8,860 nucleotides of DNA from CAYZEZ01 sp964477295 (GCA_964477295.1 CAYZEZ010000208.1:1-8860); one strand, 5' to 3'. Shown: positions 1-6,861, counted from the first letter of the stretch. Translations and numbers: made by a program. The notes: generated by a model not told the origin, from the sequence alone.

Positions 1-1159
1 TTTCAATATCTGCAGCCGGTTTCTCCCTTGACTTCACACATTCAATGAAGTTTTGTACATGCATCCTGTGCGACATTTGATCTGTTTTATAATCTTCCGG
101 TGCTTTTATCTTCCAGTCTTCCTTCTCGTTGTCCCATTCGGGTAGGACGCTCCATTTCGACCGGTCGATGACCAGTGTACCATTTGAACCCTTGTACTCG
201 AGACCATACAATTGGTCATAGGGTCCCACCTGAATTCCACCATTATGCTGCCAGGTGATCAGGAAATCATCCATCTCATAGATTACATTCTGGGTATCTG
301 CCATTTCGAGAGCCCGGTCTTTGTAGGCAAATATCCCACCTGAAGCCAGTACGGATTTCGGGAAATAGTCTACATCCTTTGCCCATAGTGCCATATCTAT
401 CAGGTGTACACCCCAATCGGTCATTAATCCTCCGCCATAATCCCAGAACATCCGCCATGATCCGTGGAACCTGCTTTTGTTAAAAGGCCTGTCGGGTGCA
501 GGTCCCAGCCAGCTATTATAATCGACCCATTCAGGGGCAGGCTCATCAGGTATGGCAACTGTTCCGGCACCGTATCCAAAATTAGCCCATATATTTACCC
601 TCCGAAGCGTACCCAACTCTCCTGATTTAAGATAATCCATGGCCGCCTTCCAGTGTGTTCCGCTTCTCTGTTGTTGTCCTACCTGGACTACTCTGTTATG
701 TTGCCTGGCAGCCTTCAGCATTACATTGCATTCGGCAATGGAATTGCTCAGAGGTTTTTCTACATATACATCCTTCCCGGCCTCACAGGCATGTACAGTT
801 TGCAGGCAATGCCAGTGATCGGGTGTGCCTATGATGACCGCATCGATGTCCTTTCTCTCCAGCAATTTCCTGTAATCTGAATAAAGGTCCGGTTTCTTAT
901 CCTGAAGTTCGAGGGTATCTTTGGCCCTGTCTTCCAGGACTTTTTTATCTACATCAGCTATTGCAGCCAGTTCCACTCCGGGCTCCAGCATGAAATCCCG
1001 GGCATCGGCAAATCCCATCCCCCTGCAACCGATGAGTCCGATAACCAGTTTGTCACCGGGAGAAATTTTTCTGCGCTGCGCCAGAAGGGATCCCGGCAAC
1101 AATGAAGCACCGGCGATTGTAGCAGATGTGCTTTGAATAAACTTTCTACGGGTAGTCAT
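1..1159 (-). CDS. Gfo/Idh/MocA family oxidoreductase, Tat-exported (partial, C-terminus beyond left edge)
   Basis: This is an NAD(P)-dependent sugar or cyclitol dehydrogenase-type protein, truncated by the window edge after 386 codons (the family is usually about 430-460 residues). The start ATG is at 1159. The N-terminus has a twin-arginine motif (TTRRKFIQ, residues 2-9), a hydrophobic stretch and LLAQ near residue 28, so export to the periplasm is likely. A Rossmann nucleotide-binding motif (GLIGCRGMG) lies at residues 41-49. The family signature EKP is at residues 134-136 (YVEKPLSNS). The conserved active-site block GGGLMTDWGVHLID is at 242-255, with the expected catalytic His at 252. Proteins of this Tat-exported subgroup are common in Bacteroidota and often act on glycosides or sugar derivatives, but the substrate cannot be read from the sequence. 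The reading frame is open and intact. A MITE-like element lies about 63 bp upstream. Confidence 0.93.
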   Translation of the reverse strand, partial: MTTRRKFIQSTSATIAGASLLPGSLLAQRRKISPGDKLVIGLIGCRGMGFADARDFMLEPGVELAAIADVDKKVLEDRAKDTLELQDKKPDLYSDYRKLLERKDIDAVIIGTPDHWHCLQTVHACEAGKDVYVEKPLSNSIAECNVMLKAARQHNRVVQVGQQQRSGTHWKAAMDYLKSGELGTLRRVNIWANFGYGAGTVAIPDEPAPEWVDYNSWLGPAPDRPFNKSRFHGSWRMFWDYGGGLMTDWGVHLIDMALWAKDVDYFPKSVLASGGIFAYKDRALEMADTQNVIYEMDDFLITWQHNGGIQVGPYDQLYGLEYKGSNGTLVIDRSKWSVLPEWDNEKEDWKIKAPEDYKTDQMSHRMHVQNFIECVKSREKPAADIE

Positions 1160-1261
1160 AGTTTTGATCTTAAATTTATAACAGTTGAAGATACTAATTA
1201 ATTTAAGTTGCCGTCTGCTTTAGAGGCTGTGTAAAAATAGCAATATTTTCAGAAAATAGTC

Positions 1262-1282
1262 ATCCTGAATTTATTTCAGGAT
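1262..1282. repeat. Small palindromic hairpin inside the MITE-like element
   Basis: ATCCTGAA (1262-1269) pairs perfectly with TTCAGGAT (1275-1282) around a 5-nt loop. Short palindromes of this TCATCCTGAA...TTCAGGATCT type are, from general knowledge, frequent extragenic repeats in Bacteroidota and other phyla. Confidence 0.7.
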
Positions 1283-1321
1283 CTCATTATCAATTAGTTA
1301 CAGATTCTGATCCCGAGTACT

Positions 1322-1343
1322 CCCCCCCGAGTGCTCGGGGGGG
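1322..1343. repeat. Perfect GC-rich palindrome with C7/G7 arms
   Basis: CCCCCCCGAG (1322-1331) is the exact inverse of CTCGGGGGGG (1334-1343), with only TG between them. This gives a very stable hairpin inside otherwise AT-rich spacer DNA. The homopolymer arms are good candidates for slippage or assembly error. A nested outer pairing (TCTGATCCCG around 1305-1315 against CGGGACAGA around 1349-1357) extends the stem. Confidence 0.8.
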
Positions 1344-1417
1344 CACGGCGGGACAGAATGACTATTAACTTAGTTTTTACACAGCCTCTTTAGCTGACGG
1401 ATCCAGTCGGACACTCA

Positions 1418-1708
1418 TTAAAAGGAACACACCCTGGCCCTTTCTATCATCTCCCATTGCTCTACTTCAGAGAGTTGGGTAAAATACCCGTTGAATCCGG
1501 TTATCCTTACCATGAGGTGCGGATAATTTTCAGGATGATCAATCGCATCCAGCAGAACGGATTCATCCAGCGCATTGATCTGGGATTCGGGATTTGAACA
1601 CCAGGCACATCGCAAAGGACATCCTTTCAAAAAAACAGTAGTCCGGATCCCCGGACCATCATGAAGGGAAAATCGCTGGATATTAAGTATGTTTGCTGAA
1701 ATGGCCAT
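1418..1708 (-). pseudogene. Fused remnant: glycyl-radical-enzyme activase N-terminus joined to glycyl-radical-enzyme C-terminus
   Basis: The short ORF (96 residues from ATG 1708; in-frame GTGs at 1711 and 1714 would add two) has two unrelated halves. The first, about 43 residues, is the start of a radical-SAM activating enzyme of the pyruvate formate-lyase activase type: NILNIQRFSLHDGPGIRTT followed by the 4Fe-4S motif CPLRCAWC (CX3CX2C), then SNPES. Normally about 200-250 more residues follow. Instead, from about codon 44 the protein reads as the end of a glycyl-radical enzyme: a DAIDHPENYPHLMVR segment, then RITGFNGYF, which matches the glycyl-radical motif R-V/I-x-G-Y/F. The ORF ends ERARVCSF. 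Activase and enzyme genes are usually neighbours, so the simplest reading is an in-frame deletion joining them. Neither half can do its normal job: the activase lacks most of its barrel and the enzyme lacks its catalytic body. A real small protein, for example a YfiD-like spare glycyl domain, is less likely but possible. Confidence 0.7.
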
Positions 1709-1751
1709 CACCACGAAAAGTAATGGCTAAATATATAAAAAAATAGAAAGG

Positions 1752-1819
1752 TACGAGATACGAGGTACGAGGTATCTTTATTCTTAATCACCTCGTAACC
1801 CGTAACTCGAAACTATAAA
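1752..1819. repeat. Degenerate heptanucleotide repeat arrays in opposite orientation
   Basis: Three 7-bp units (TACGAGA, then TACGAGG twice) occupy 1752-1772. Four more (CTCGTAA, CCCGTAA, CTCGAAA, CTATAAA) occupy 1792-1819. The second set is roughly the inverse of the first: TACGAGGT at 1766-1773 pairs with ACCTCGTA at 1790-1797, an 8-bp stem with a 16-nt loop. The array ends one base before the stop codon of the upstream M56 gene. It could act as a weak 3' hairpin but has no clean terminator form. Confidence 0.65.
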
Positions 1820-1820
1820 A

Positions 1821-3941
1821 TTACTTCTGTACGAATTTTTCTCTTTCAGTAAGTGTAACAGGATAGATTTTCTTAATCTCTTTTTGTTGAGTAGGCCCGA
1901 GATCCTCGTAAGGAATATTGAACTGATCCAGTGCCTGTTTTTCCCTCAGATCGTAAATGGCGTTGAAAATCATATCAACCGCTTCCATGTATTCTCCATA
2001 CGGGGTCAGATTATCATATTCCAGGACCATTACAAATTTTTTGTTGCTTTTTATGAAATCTTTCAGTTCACGATCCACATCAGCAGGCGTGGTGTTTCTT
2101 TCAGCCAGGTTTAATTTATATAATCCAATACCTTTCCCTGGTAATTCTTCCTCCTCAATAAACCTTGCATCCATAGGCGGCAACAACCTGGGCAGTGCCA
2201 CTGAATGCCTGATCACCGGAGATACGCTCTGATCATAAGGTATACCGGCTTCGGCATATTTCAGTGCATCATTTTCCCTCATCATATGCCTGATCTTACT
2301 GACCCACTCCATTTTCATGTTCTTATCCACATGTAAAAGTGCAGTAAGGTAGGGCTGGTCAAGGATTTTGTATGAATTCCTGACTTCATTAAGCTTTTCG
2401 GGGAAATCTTTGAAGCTTACTTTTTCATTCTGCAAAATAAGCCCGGGCTCAACACCTGATCCATTTGAATATCCCAGGAACAGGTTGTAAACCTTCCCCT
2501 GGTCTTCCAAAATCCTGTACCTTAATATCACTGGCAAATCAATCTTAAGTTTTGTTTTATCCAGCACCAGGTCCATTGAGTTGCCATAATTGGTTTTAGA
2601 ATAAATGCTTGATTCGGTCTTACTCCACCACAAGGTGAGGTTGTCCCCATCCACTGAAAATTTCATGAACACTTTACTGTTTGAAAGTCCCTCAGGAGAA
2701 TGTGCCAGCCTGAGCTGACCTTTTTCAGCCTGATAATAATATTCCCTGGTTGTCCCTGAGCTTTCAAGGACATACATTTTCTCCGAATCAAAGCTTACAA
2801 GGTTTAAAAAGGATTCTTTTGAGTTGCCCATCCAGAGGCCTGTTAATTCCTGTGAAATTTTACTTGCCTTTAGTTCTGATCTTAGCGTACGTTTTGTTTT
2901 ATCGGGACTGGTTATGATGAACTCGGCAAATAAAACAAACACCAGCAGTGCGAATGGGATAATGAACAAAGCCTTCAGCTTTGCAGGAATCCCGGATCTG
3001 TTTTTTGTCATCATGGCTATTCTTTTTTTAATGGGTTTCAGATTAAAATTGTTGACTAGCTCAACAGAGTGATACGTTATCACCTGTCTGAGCAGTAATG
3101 ATTGGTAATCAAATAGTCTGAATCCCTGATCGAGTACAACTTTATCGGCTATATATTCATGCGTTGTTTTTAATGCATTCCGTATCTGCCAGGCGAATGG
3201 ATTAAACCATTGAAACACTGCCAGCCCCTGTGCCAGCAAATGATCCAGGGTATGTCGCTGACGTACATGAACATGTTCATGTGCCAGGATATTCTCCATG
3301 TCGGGAGACGGTACGGAATCGAGATTGACGAATACATAATTGAAAAAGGAGAAGGGAGAGAAATCCTCCCTGAGGTCAACCAGCCTGAATCCATTCTTAC
3401 GAATAACTTTATTCTTTCTCGTAATCATGTACAGGCGGGAACACAGGTATAAAAACCTGCATATAAAATAGAAAACTCCGCCGAAATAGATCAGCAGAAT
3501 GAAACCTGCCGTCGATATAGGAAAGGAATTCAATTTTCCAACGGCTGCTCCTTCAGTTTCTGCAGCTATGCCGGAAAAGTTCCCGTCATCCATCGGGCTG
3601 GTTGGGTCAGGTGACTGACCCGGTTCAAGATTATAATCTTTCATCGTGGATTGATCAACCCGCTCAATAGCATTGTAATTCGGATCTGTCATGGCAATCA
3701 ACTCTTCATAATAATCCCTGAACTGTATGATCTTAACCGCCGGTTCACGCAGAGATTCATTTCCCGGTATACTGATATTAATATGAAGAACGGGTACCAG
3801 CAACACCAGTAAAACAGAACCAACCAGGTAAAACCTGTTGAAATTAAAATAGGTCTCCTTCCTCAGAAATAACCAGTATACATTATACATGATCAGCATG
3901 CAGAGGCCGGATTCAAACAGGTATATGAGGAACTTAATCAT
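1821..3941 (-). CDS. M56 (BlaR1/MecR1-type) membrane metalloprotease with long periplasmic tail
   Basis: This 706-residue protein is the probable sensor/protease partner of the BlaI-type repressor encoded 92 bp upstream. Transmembrane segments are visible at about 3-26, 37-54, 145-169 and 322-345. The M56 zinc site is intact: HEHVH (HExxH) at 221-225, with a downstream HEYIAD at 261-266 giving the third ligand. Between them is the family-typical FQWFNPFAW. The FSFFNYVFV stretch at 197-205 is also typical of the family. After the last membrane span, about 360 residues face the periplasm. Residues 365-440 look beta-rich, starting LTGLWMG, and may be a lipocalin-like fold. Two later segments resemble periplasmic parts of ExbD: about 515-570 (HVDKNMKMEWVSKI...) and 605-702 (YGEYMEAV... 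YDLREKQ... EIKKIYP). There is no penicillin-binding domain of the BlaR1 type. By family analogy, ligand binding or envelope stress would activate the protease and release repression. The ligand is unknown. Confidence 0.9.
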   Translation of the reverse strand: MIKFLIYLFESGLCMLIMYNVYWLFLRKETYFNFNRFYLVGSVLLVLLVPVLHINISIPGNESLREPAVKIIQFRDYYEELIAMTDPNYNAIERVDQSTMKDYNLEPGQSPDPTSPMDDGNFSGIAAETEGAAVGKLNSFPISTAGFILLIYFGGVFYFICRFLYLCSRLYMITRKNKVIRKNGFRLVDLREDFSPFSFFNYVFVNLDSVPSPDMENILAHEHVHVRQRHTLDHLLAQGLAVFQWFNPFAWQIRNALKTTHEYIADKVVLDQGFRLFDYQSLLLRQVITYHSVELVNNFNLKPIKKRIAMMTKNRSGIPAKLKALFIIPFALLVFVLFAEFIITSPDKTKRTLRSELKASKISQELTGLWMGNSKESFLNLVSFDSEKMYVLESSGTTREYYYQAEKGQLRLAHSPEGLSNSKVFMKFSVDGDNLTLWWSKTESSIYSKTNYGNSMDLVLDKTKLKIDLPVILRYRILEDQGKVYNLFLGYSNGSGVEPGLILQNEKVSFKDFPEKLNEVRNSYKILDQPYLTALLHVDKNMKMEWVSKIRHMMRENDALKYAEAGIPYDQSVSPVIRHSVALPRLLPPMDARFIEEEELPGKGIGLYKLNLAERNTTPADVDRELKDFIKSNKKFVMVLEYDNLTPYGEYMEAVDMIFNAIYDLREKQALDQFNIPYEDLGPTQQKEIKKIYPVTLTEREKFVQK

Positions 3942-3945
3942 AAAT

Positions 3946-3987
3946 GATCTATGAATAACGATTAACGATTTTTGATTTTTGAAGTAC
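3946..3987. repeat. Degenerate heptanucleotide array in the BlaI-M56 spacer
   Basis: Six consecutive 7-bp units all begin with GA, including GAATAAC, GATTAAC and two copies of GATTTTT. The array begins 4 bp from the M56 start codon and covers half of the 92-bp spacer. It overlaps a perfect 12-bp palindrome TGAAGTACTTCA at 3980-3991. Two further units (TAATTAC, GAATCAC, 4031-4044) overlap the stop codon of the repressor gene. Confidence 0.6.
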
Positions 3988-4033
3988 TTCAGCCTTCATA
4001 ATTCCTTGTTCAATGTCCGATAATCATGTCTAA

Positions 4034-4408
4034 TTACGAATCACGGTTCTTCTTAAGTTCCTCCAACATCTTAAGGACTTCATCCACCTCCTCCACATTC
4101 AGGTTCTTTGTCTCAGACAGGTTGTGCACCACCTGACTGAGGGAATTACCAAAATAGTTTTTCACCAGCTTACGCAGTTGGTCCTTGCTGTACTCATCTT
4201 TCGAAATCAAGGGGAAGTACTGGTAAGCACCACCATAAGACTTATATGATATTATTTCTTTCTTCTCCAACACCCTCACTATGGTGGCTACTGTATTATA
4301 AGGAGGCTTGGGCTCAGGGTATTCATCGACAATGTCCTTGATGAATCCTTTTTTCATGTCCCAGAGGATCTGCATGATCCGTTCTTCTGCTTTGGTCAGG
4401 GTTACCAT
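4034..4408 (-). CDS. BlaI/MecI/CopY family transcriptional repressor
   Basis: This 124-residue protein has the usual length and layout of BlaI-type repressors. The N-terminal winged helix covers about residues 3-70, with the family hallmarks LTKAEERIMQILW at the start and PPYNTVATIVRVLEKK at about 35-50 as the recognition helix region. The charged C-terminal helices (about 73-121) form the dimer interface in this family. It would repress its own operon as a dimer until the co-encoded M56 protease triggers its loss. The cleavage site known from staphylococcal BlaI is not obviously conserved here. A strong consensus promoter and candidate operators lie just upstream. The M56 gene follows 92 bp downstream on the same strand with no terminator in between, so co-transcription is likely. 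No beta-lactamase is present, so a role in beta-lactam resistance should not be assumed. Confidence 0.93.
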   Translation of the reverse strand: MVTLTKAEERIMQILWDMKKGFIKDIVDEYPEPKPPYNTVATIVRVLEKKEIISYKSYGGAYQYFPLISKDEYSKDQLRKLVKNYFGNSLSQVVHNLSETKNLNVEEVDEVLKMLEELKKNRDS

Positions 4409-4436
4409 TTGATTACCATTTAATGAAATAACGAAT

Positions 4437-4467
4437 CAAATGTATTATTTATTTCTTAGTTATCAAA
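4437..4467 (-). promoter_or_regulatory. Bacteroidota-type promoter of the BlaI-M56 operon
   Basis: Read on the minus strand, TTTG (4467-4464) is followed by exactly 19 nt and then TACATTTG (4444-4437). This is a full match to the Bacteroidota primary-sigma consensus TTTG-N19-TAnnTTTG. Transcription would begin a few bases downstream, near 4430, giving a 5' leader of about 20-25 nt before the ATG at 4408. Confidence 0.75.
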
Positions 4468-4503
4468 ACTTATTTATAAATAATAGCAACTTATTTTTAA
4501 GTT
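4467..4503. promoter_or_regulatory. Candidate operator region for the BlaI-type repressor
   Basis: The 9-mer AACTTATTT occurs at 4467-4475 and again at 4488-4496, exactly 21 bp (two helical turns) apart. The first copy overlaps a perfect 14-bp palindrome TTATTTATAAATAA (4470-4483). The second lies in an inverted repeat AACTTA-TTTT-TAAGTT (4488-4503). The cluster abuts the -33 element, where a dimeric repressor could block transcription. No classical TACA/TGTA BlaI box is seen in it, so the assignment rests on position and symmetry only. Confidence 0.4.
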
Positions 4504-4534
4504 TAGAATTCAAATAACAGTAGATCAGGCTATT

Positions 4535-4563
4535 AAAAAAGGGCACAACTGGCAGTTGTACCC
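4535..4563 (-). terminator. Intrinsic terminator of the VIT-VWA gene
   Basis: On the minus strand, a hairpin (4563-4541; GGGTACAACT paired with AGTTGTGCCC, one mismatch, 3-nt loop) is followed directly by six T residues (4540-4535). It lies about 30 bp past the stop codon of the VIT-VWA gene and insulates the BlaI operon from readthrough. Confidence 0.85.
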
Positions 4564-4593
4564 TTAATAATTTTAATCTATCCTAAAAAAGCC

Positions 4594-6861
4594 CTATTTA
4601 ATTAAATAATTGAGCGGTAAGGAACTCACAAATTCATCACCAACTTTTAACCTGGCAAAATAGATACCGGATGCAGACCGGGCATTTCCTGGTAATGTTA
4701 TAGTTATTTCATGCCATCCATCGGTATATGCTGTCAGATCGATACGGTAAACAAGCTGTCCCAGGTAATTATATACCTCCAGCGATTTATCCAGCAAGGC
4801 ATCGTCCTTATGTACAAACAACCTCAATGTGGTTGAGCCCTCGAACGGATTGGGATAATTCTTCTCAATCCTTGAACCTTTATACTCTTTGGCTGAATTT
4901 TTCTCCAACGATAAGACCCTTCCTGGCTGATTACCCGCATAAGCCCAGTCACCTTCAGCTCCAATTGCCTTATCGCTTACCCCTTCCGGCAGGGGCAAAG
5001 GTTGATTGACAGTTTGCGCGTCTCCTGAATCTGCCCGCACAATAGAATCTATAGCAATAAACGATGTATATTGGGTAAGAAGGTTATATTTCAATCCAAG
5101 ACCAGTGATCTCCTCCTTAAGGAGGTTAATATAATTGGTATCTGCACTCCAGGCCCATCCTTCAGTGTACAGGCTCCGGTAATCGTCCAACAACCGGATC
5201 CTGTGCCTGGCCCACAGATAGCGGAGGGCTATGTTTTCCTTGTCAGCGGCATATTGGTCCACATCCAGATTGGATGTGTATGTTTGTGATCCACTCAGCC
5301 CCTGGACACTTAGGGTACCGGTTGCCGATCCAACCCATTTTCCAAATAGTATGACAGGCCTTTCTGTAATAACATCGGGAACGGCCGGGGGCTCCACATC
5401 ATACACATCGAAATCGCCAAAATCAACTTCAATATTGGTTAAGACCGGATACTGGACATACTCCCTGAAAAGGTCTGCCTTCTCACTGGCTTCTTCCTGT
5501 TTGGTCACCACAAAGGGCTCCCCCATTCCTACATGAGCCATACCCTCTATAATATAGCGGTTAACGCCAGTCCCAATTCCAAATGAAAAGAAATTGGCCT
5601 CATTTAAATTGTCCCTGATCAGGTCAAACGCCTCTTTTTCAACCGTCACATATCCATCGGTGGCAATTACAAATGTCCTGGCAAAATTTTCTGTTCCCGG
5701 AAGATCAAGCGCCGTCTGCAAGGCAGGCAACAGTTCCGTGCCCCCTCCCCCTTCCTTATCATCAATCGCCTGTAAAGCCATATTAATGTTTTCTTCTGTT
5801 GCTGGCAGTGAGGTCGGTGAAAGGACATAATTGCTTCCGGCAAAAAAGACCATGTTGAATCTGTCCTGTTCCCTGAGGTTTCCAACAAGGTCGGTGAGCA
5901 GGGCTTTGGATACATCAATAGGGTATCCATACATTGAGCCCGATACATCCATTATAAAGACATATTCCCTTGGTGGGATCTGGTAATCCTGGGGGTTTTC
6001 CGGTGGCTGGATCATGGCAAGGAAGAAGTTTTCATCTTCCCCCTCATAGAGCAATAATCCTGAAGCCACCTGTCCCCCGGCAAGCCTGTACCGGAGGATG
6101 TAATCCTTATTCCCCATCAGGTCATCTTCACTGCAGGCCACTGCATCCCCTTTAAAATGGTATTTAACTGAAGGATGAGACACGCAGTTCAGTTCCTGGA
6201 TCTTCATTCCAGCGTTAATAGTGACACCTATATGAAAATCATATAATGGTGCTTCCCCTTCGTGCTGATAGGGTATGGCCGGCCATGTTTCGCCCTCTTC
6301 TGATGGGCTCACGTATCTGGGTCCGACTACAGTCGGATATACAAATTCATATACCTTTTCGGTCGGTACCAGCAATTCGGTATAACGCATTTCAATCACA
6401 ATGGTATCGCCTGGCAGGATATTGGCCACATTCATCTGGAATACATTTGGCCGATCCTGTTCAAGGAGTGTTGCCGTTTTACCCGAGTCTTTAGCTGCCT
6501 CATACATTTCGCGGGCTTCTGCTTTTTCTTTGATCCGGGCCATCAATATCCGGTCCCCGATTTCCATCTGCATGTAATATACAGCCGCACGTGTGGAAGC
6601 TGGAAAAACATATATTGCTTCCAGGGTTACCTGTCCTTCATTAGTATACATCTGCCTTACTGATACATTGGCAATAACCCCGCTGATTACCACATCGGCC
6701 GATGTTGATTTTAAAGGCAACTGATCGATTGTAGTATCCTCGCTCAATACTAAAAAATAAGGTGAGAATGATTTATCTTCTTCTTCATTTGTCACCTGGG
6801 CGCTTACCAGCATTGGTATAGCAAGTATTAAGATTTGAACCAGAAGTAATGTTTTTTTCAT
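4594..6861 (-). CDS. Secreted VIT and VWA domain protein with T9SS type A sorting domain
   Basis: This is a 755-residue extracellular or surface-anchored protein. A signal peptide covers residues 1-21 (hydrophobic core, cleavage after VSA). A VIT (inter-alpha-trypsin inhibitor N-terminal) domain covers about 40-180, with the typical NEGQVTLEAIYVFP and a KEKAEAREMYEAA segment. A VWA domain follows at about 298-470 with a complete metal-ion site: DVSGS at 305-309, Thr in GGTEL at about 375, and Asp in ATDG at 402, so divalent-metal-dependent ligand binding is plausible. The family-typical LLTQYTSFIAID lies at 594-605. Residues 664-755 form a Por-type C-terminal signal beginning NYPNPFEGSTTL and containing VYNYLGQLVY, used for export by the type IX system. 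The partner or ligand is unknown; VIT-VWA proteins are generally linked to adhesion or matrix binding. The gene is monocistronic, with its own terminator downstream. Confidence 0.92.
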   Translation of the reverse strand: MKKTLLLVQILILAIPMLVSAQVTNEEEDKSFSPYFLVLSEDTTIDQLPLKSTSADVVISGVIANVSVRQMYTNEGQVTLEAIYVFPASTRAAVYYMQMEIGDRILMARIKEKAEAREMYEAAKDSGKTATLLEQDRPNVFQMNVANILPGDTIVIEMRYTELLVPTEKVYEFVYPTVVGPRYVSPSEEGETWPAIPYQHEGEAPLYDFHIGVTINAGMKIQELNCVSHPSVKYHFKGDAVACSEDDLMGNKDYILRYRLAGGQVASGLLLYEGEDENFFLAMIQPPENPQDYQIPPREYVFIMDVSGSMYGYPIDVSKALLTDLVGNLREQDRFNMVFFAGSNYVLSPTSLPATEENINMALQAIDDKEGGGGTELLPALQTALDLPGTENFARTFVIATDGYVTVEKEAFDLIRDNLNEANFFSFGIGTGVNRYIIEGMAHVGMGEPFVVTKQEEASEKADLFREYVQYPVLTNIEVDFGDFDVYDVEPPAVPDVITERPVILFGKWVGSATGTLSVQGLSGSQTYTSNLDVDQYAADKENIALRYLWARHRIRLLDDYRSLYTEGWAWSADTNYINLLKEEITGLGLKYNLLTQYTSFIAIDSIVRADSGDAQTVNQPLPLPEGVSDKAIGAEGDWAYAGNQPGRVLSLEKNSAKEYKGSRIEKNYPNPFEGSTTLRLFVHKDDALLDKSLEVYNYLGQLVYRIDLTAYTDGWHEITITLPGNARSASGIYFARLKVGDEFVSSLPLNYLIK

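Larger units (their letters stand above)
1223..1388. mobile_element. MITE-like non-coding element with terminal inverted repeats
   Basis: A 16-bp sequence AGAGGCTGTGTAAAAA at 1222-1237 is repeated exactly in inverted orientation at 1374-1389. If the element starts at GAGGCTGT, it is 166 bp long and flanked by a TTTA direct repeat (1219-1222 and 1389-1392). An equally consistent reading is a 6-bp CTTTAG duplication (1218-1223 and 1388-1393) around a 164-bp element. Inside, a second inverted pair (1255-1267 and 1354-1366, one mismatch) and two hairpins could fold the whole element into a long imperfect cruciform. No transposase is encoded. This fits a MITE mobilised in trans. The inverted ends resemble those of several insertion sequences, but the family was not identified. 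Confidence 0.75.

Noticed and set aside
653..1136. Plus-strand open frames opposite the oxidoreductase gene
   Set aside because: They are antisense to a well-supported Gfo/Idh/MocA coding region and show no domain or signal of their own.
1168..1190. Promoter of the oxidoreductase gene
   Set aside because: TAAATTTA on the minus strand is a near match to the -7 box, but no -33 element is present at the right distance.
1766..1797. Intrinsic terminator for the BlaI-M56 operon
   Set aside because: The 8-bp stem has a 16-nt loop and no T tract directly after it on the minus strand; it is better described as inverted heptad repeats.
1752..1819. Possible CRISPR array
   Set aside because: The units are 7 bp, degenerate and contiguous, with no unique spacers and no cas genes nearby.
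3170..3452. Open frames on both strands overlapping the M56 zinc-site region
   Set aside because: They are out-of-frame shadows of the protease gene, which has clear family motifs here.
5667..5948. A 93-residue frame inside the VWA region
   Set aside because: It overlaps the VWA domain in another frame; the MIDAS residues are in the main frame, and this peptide matches nothing known to me.
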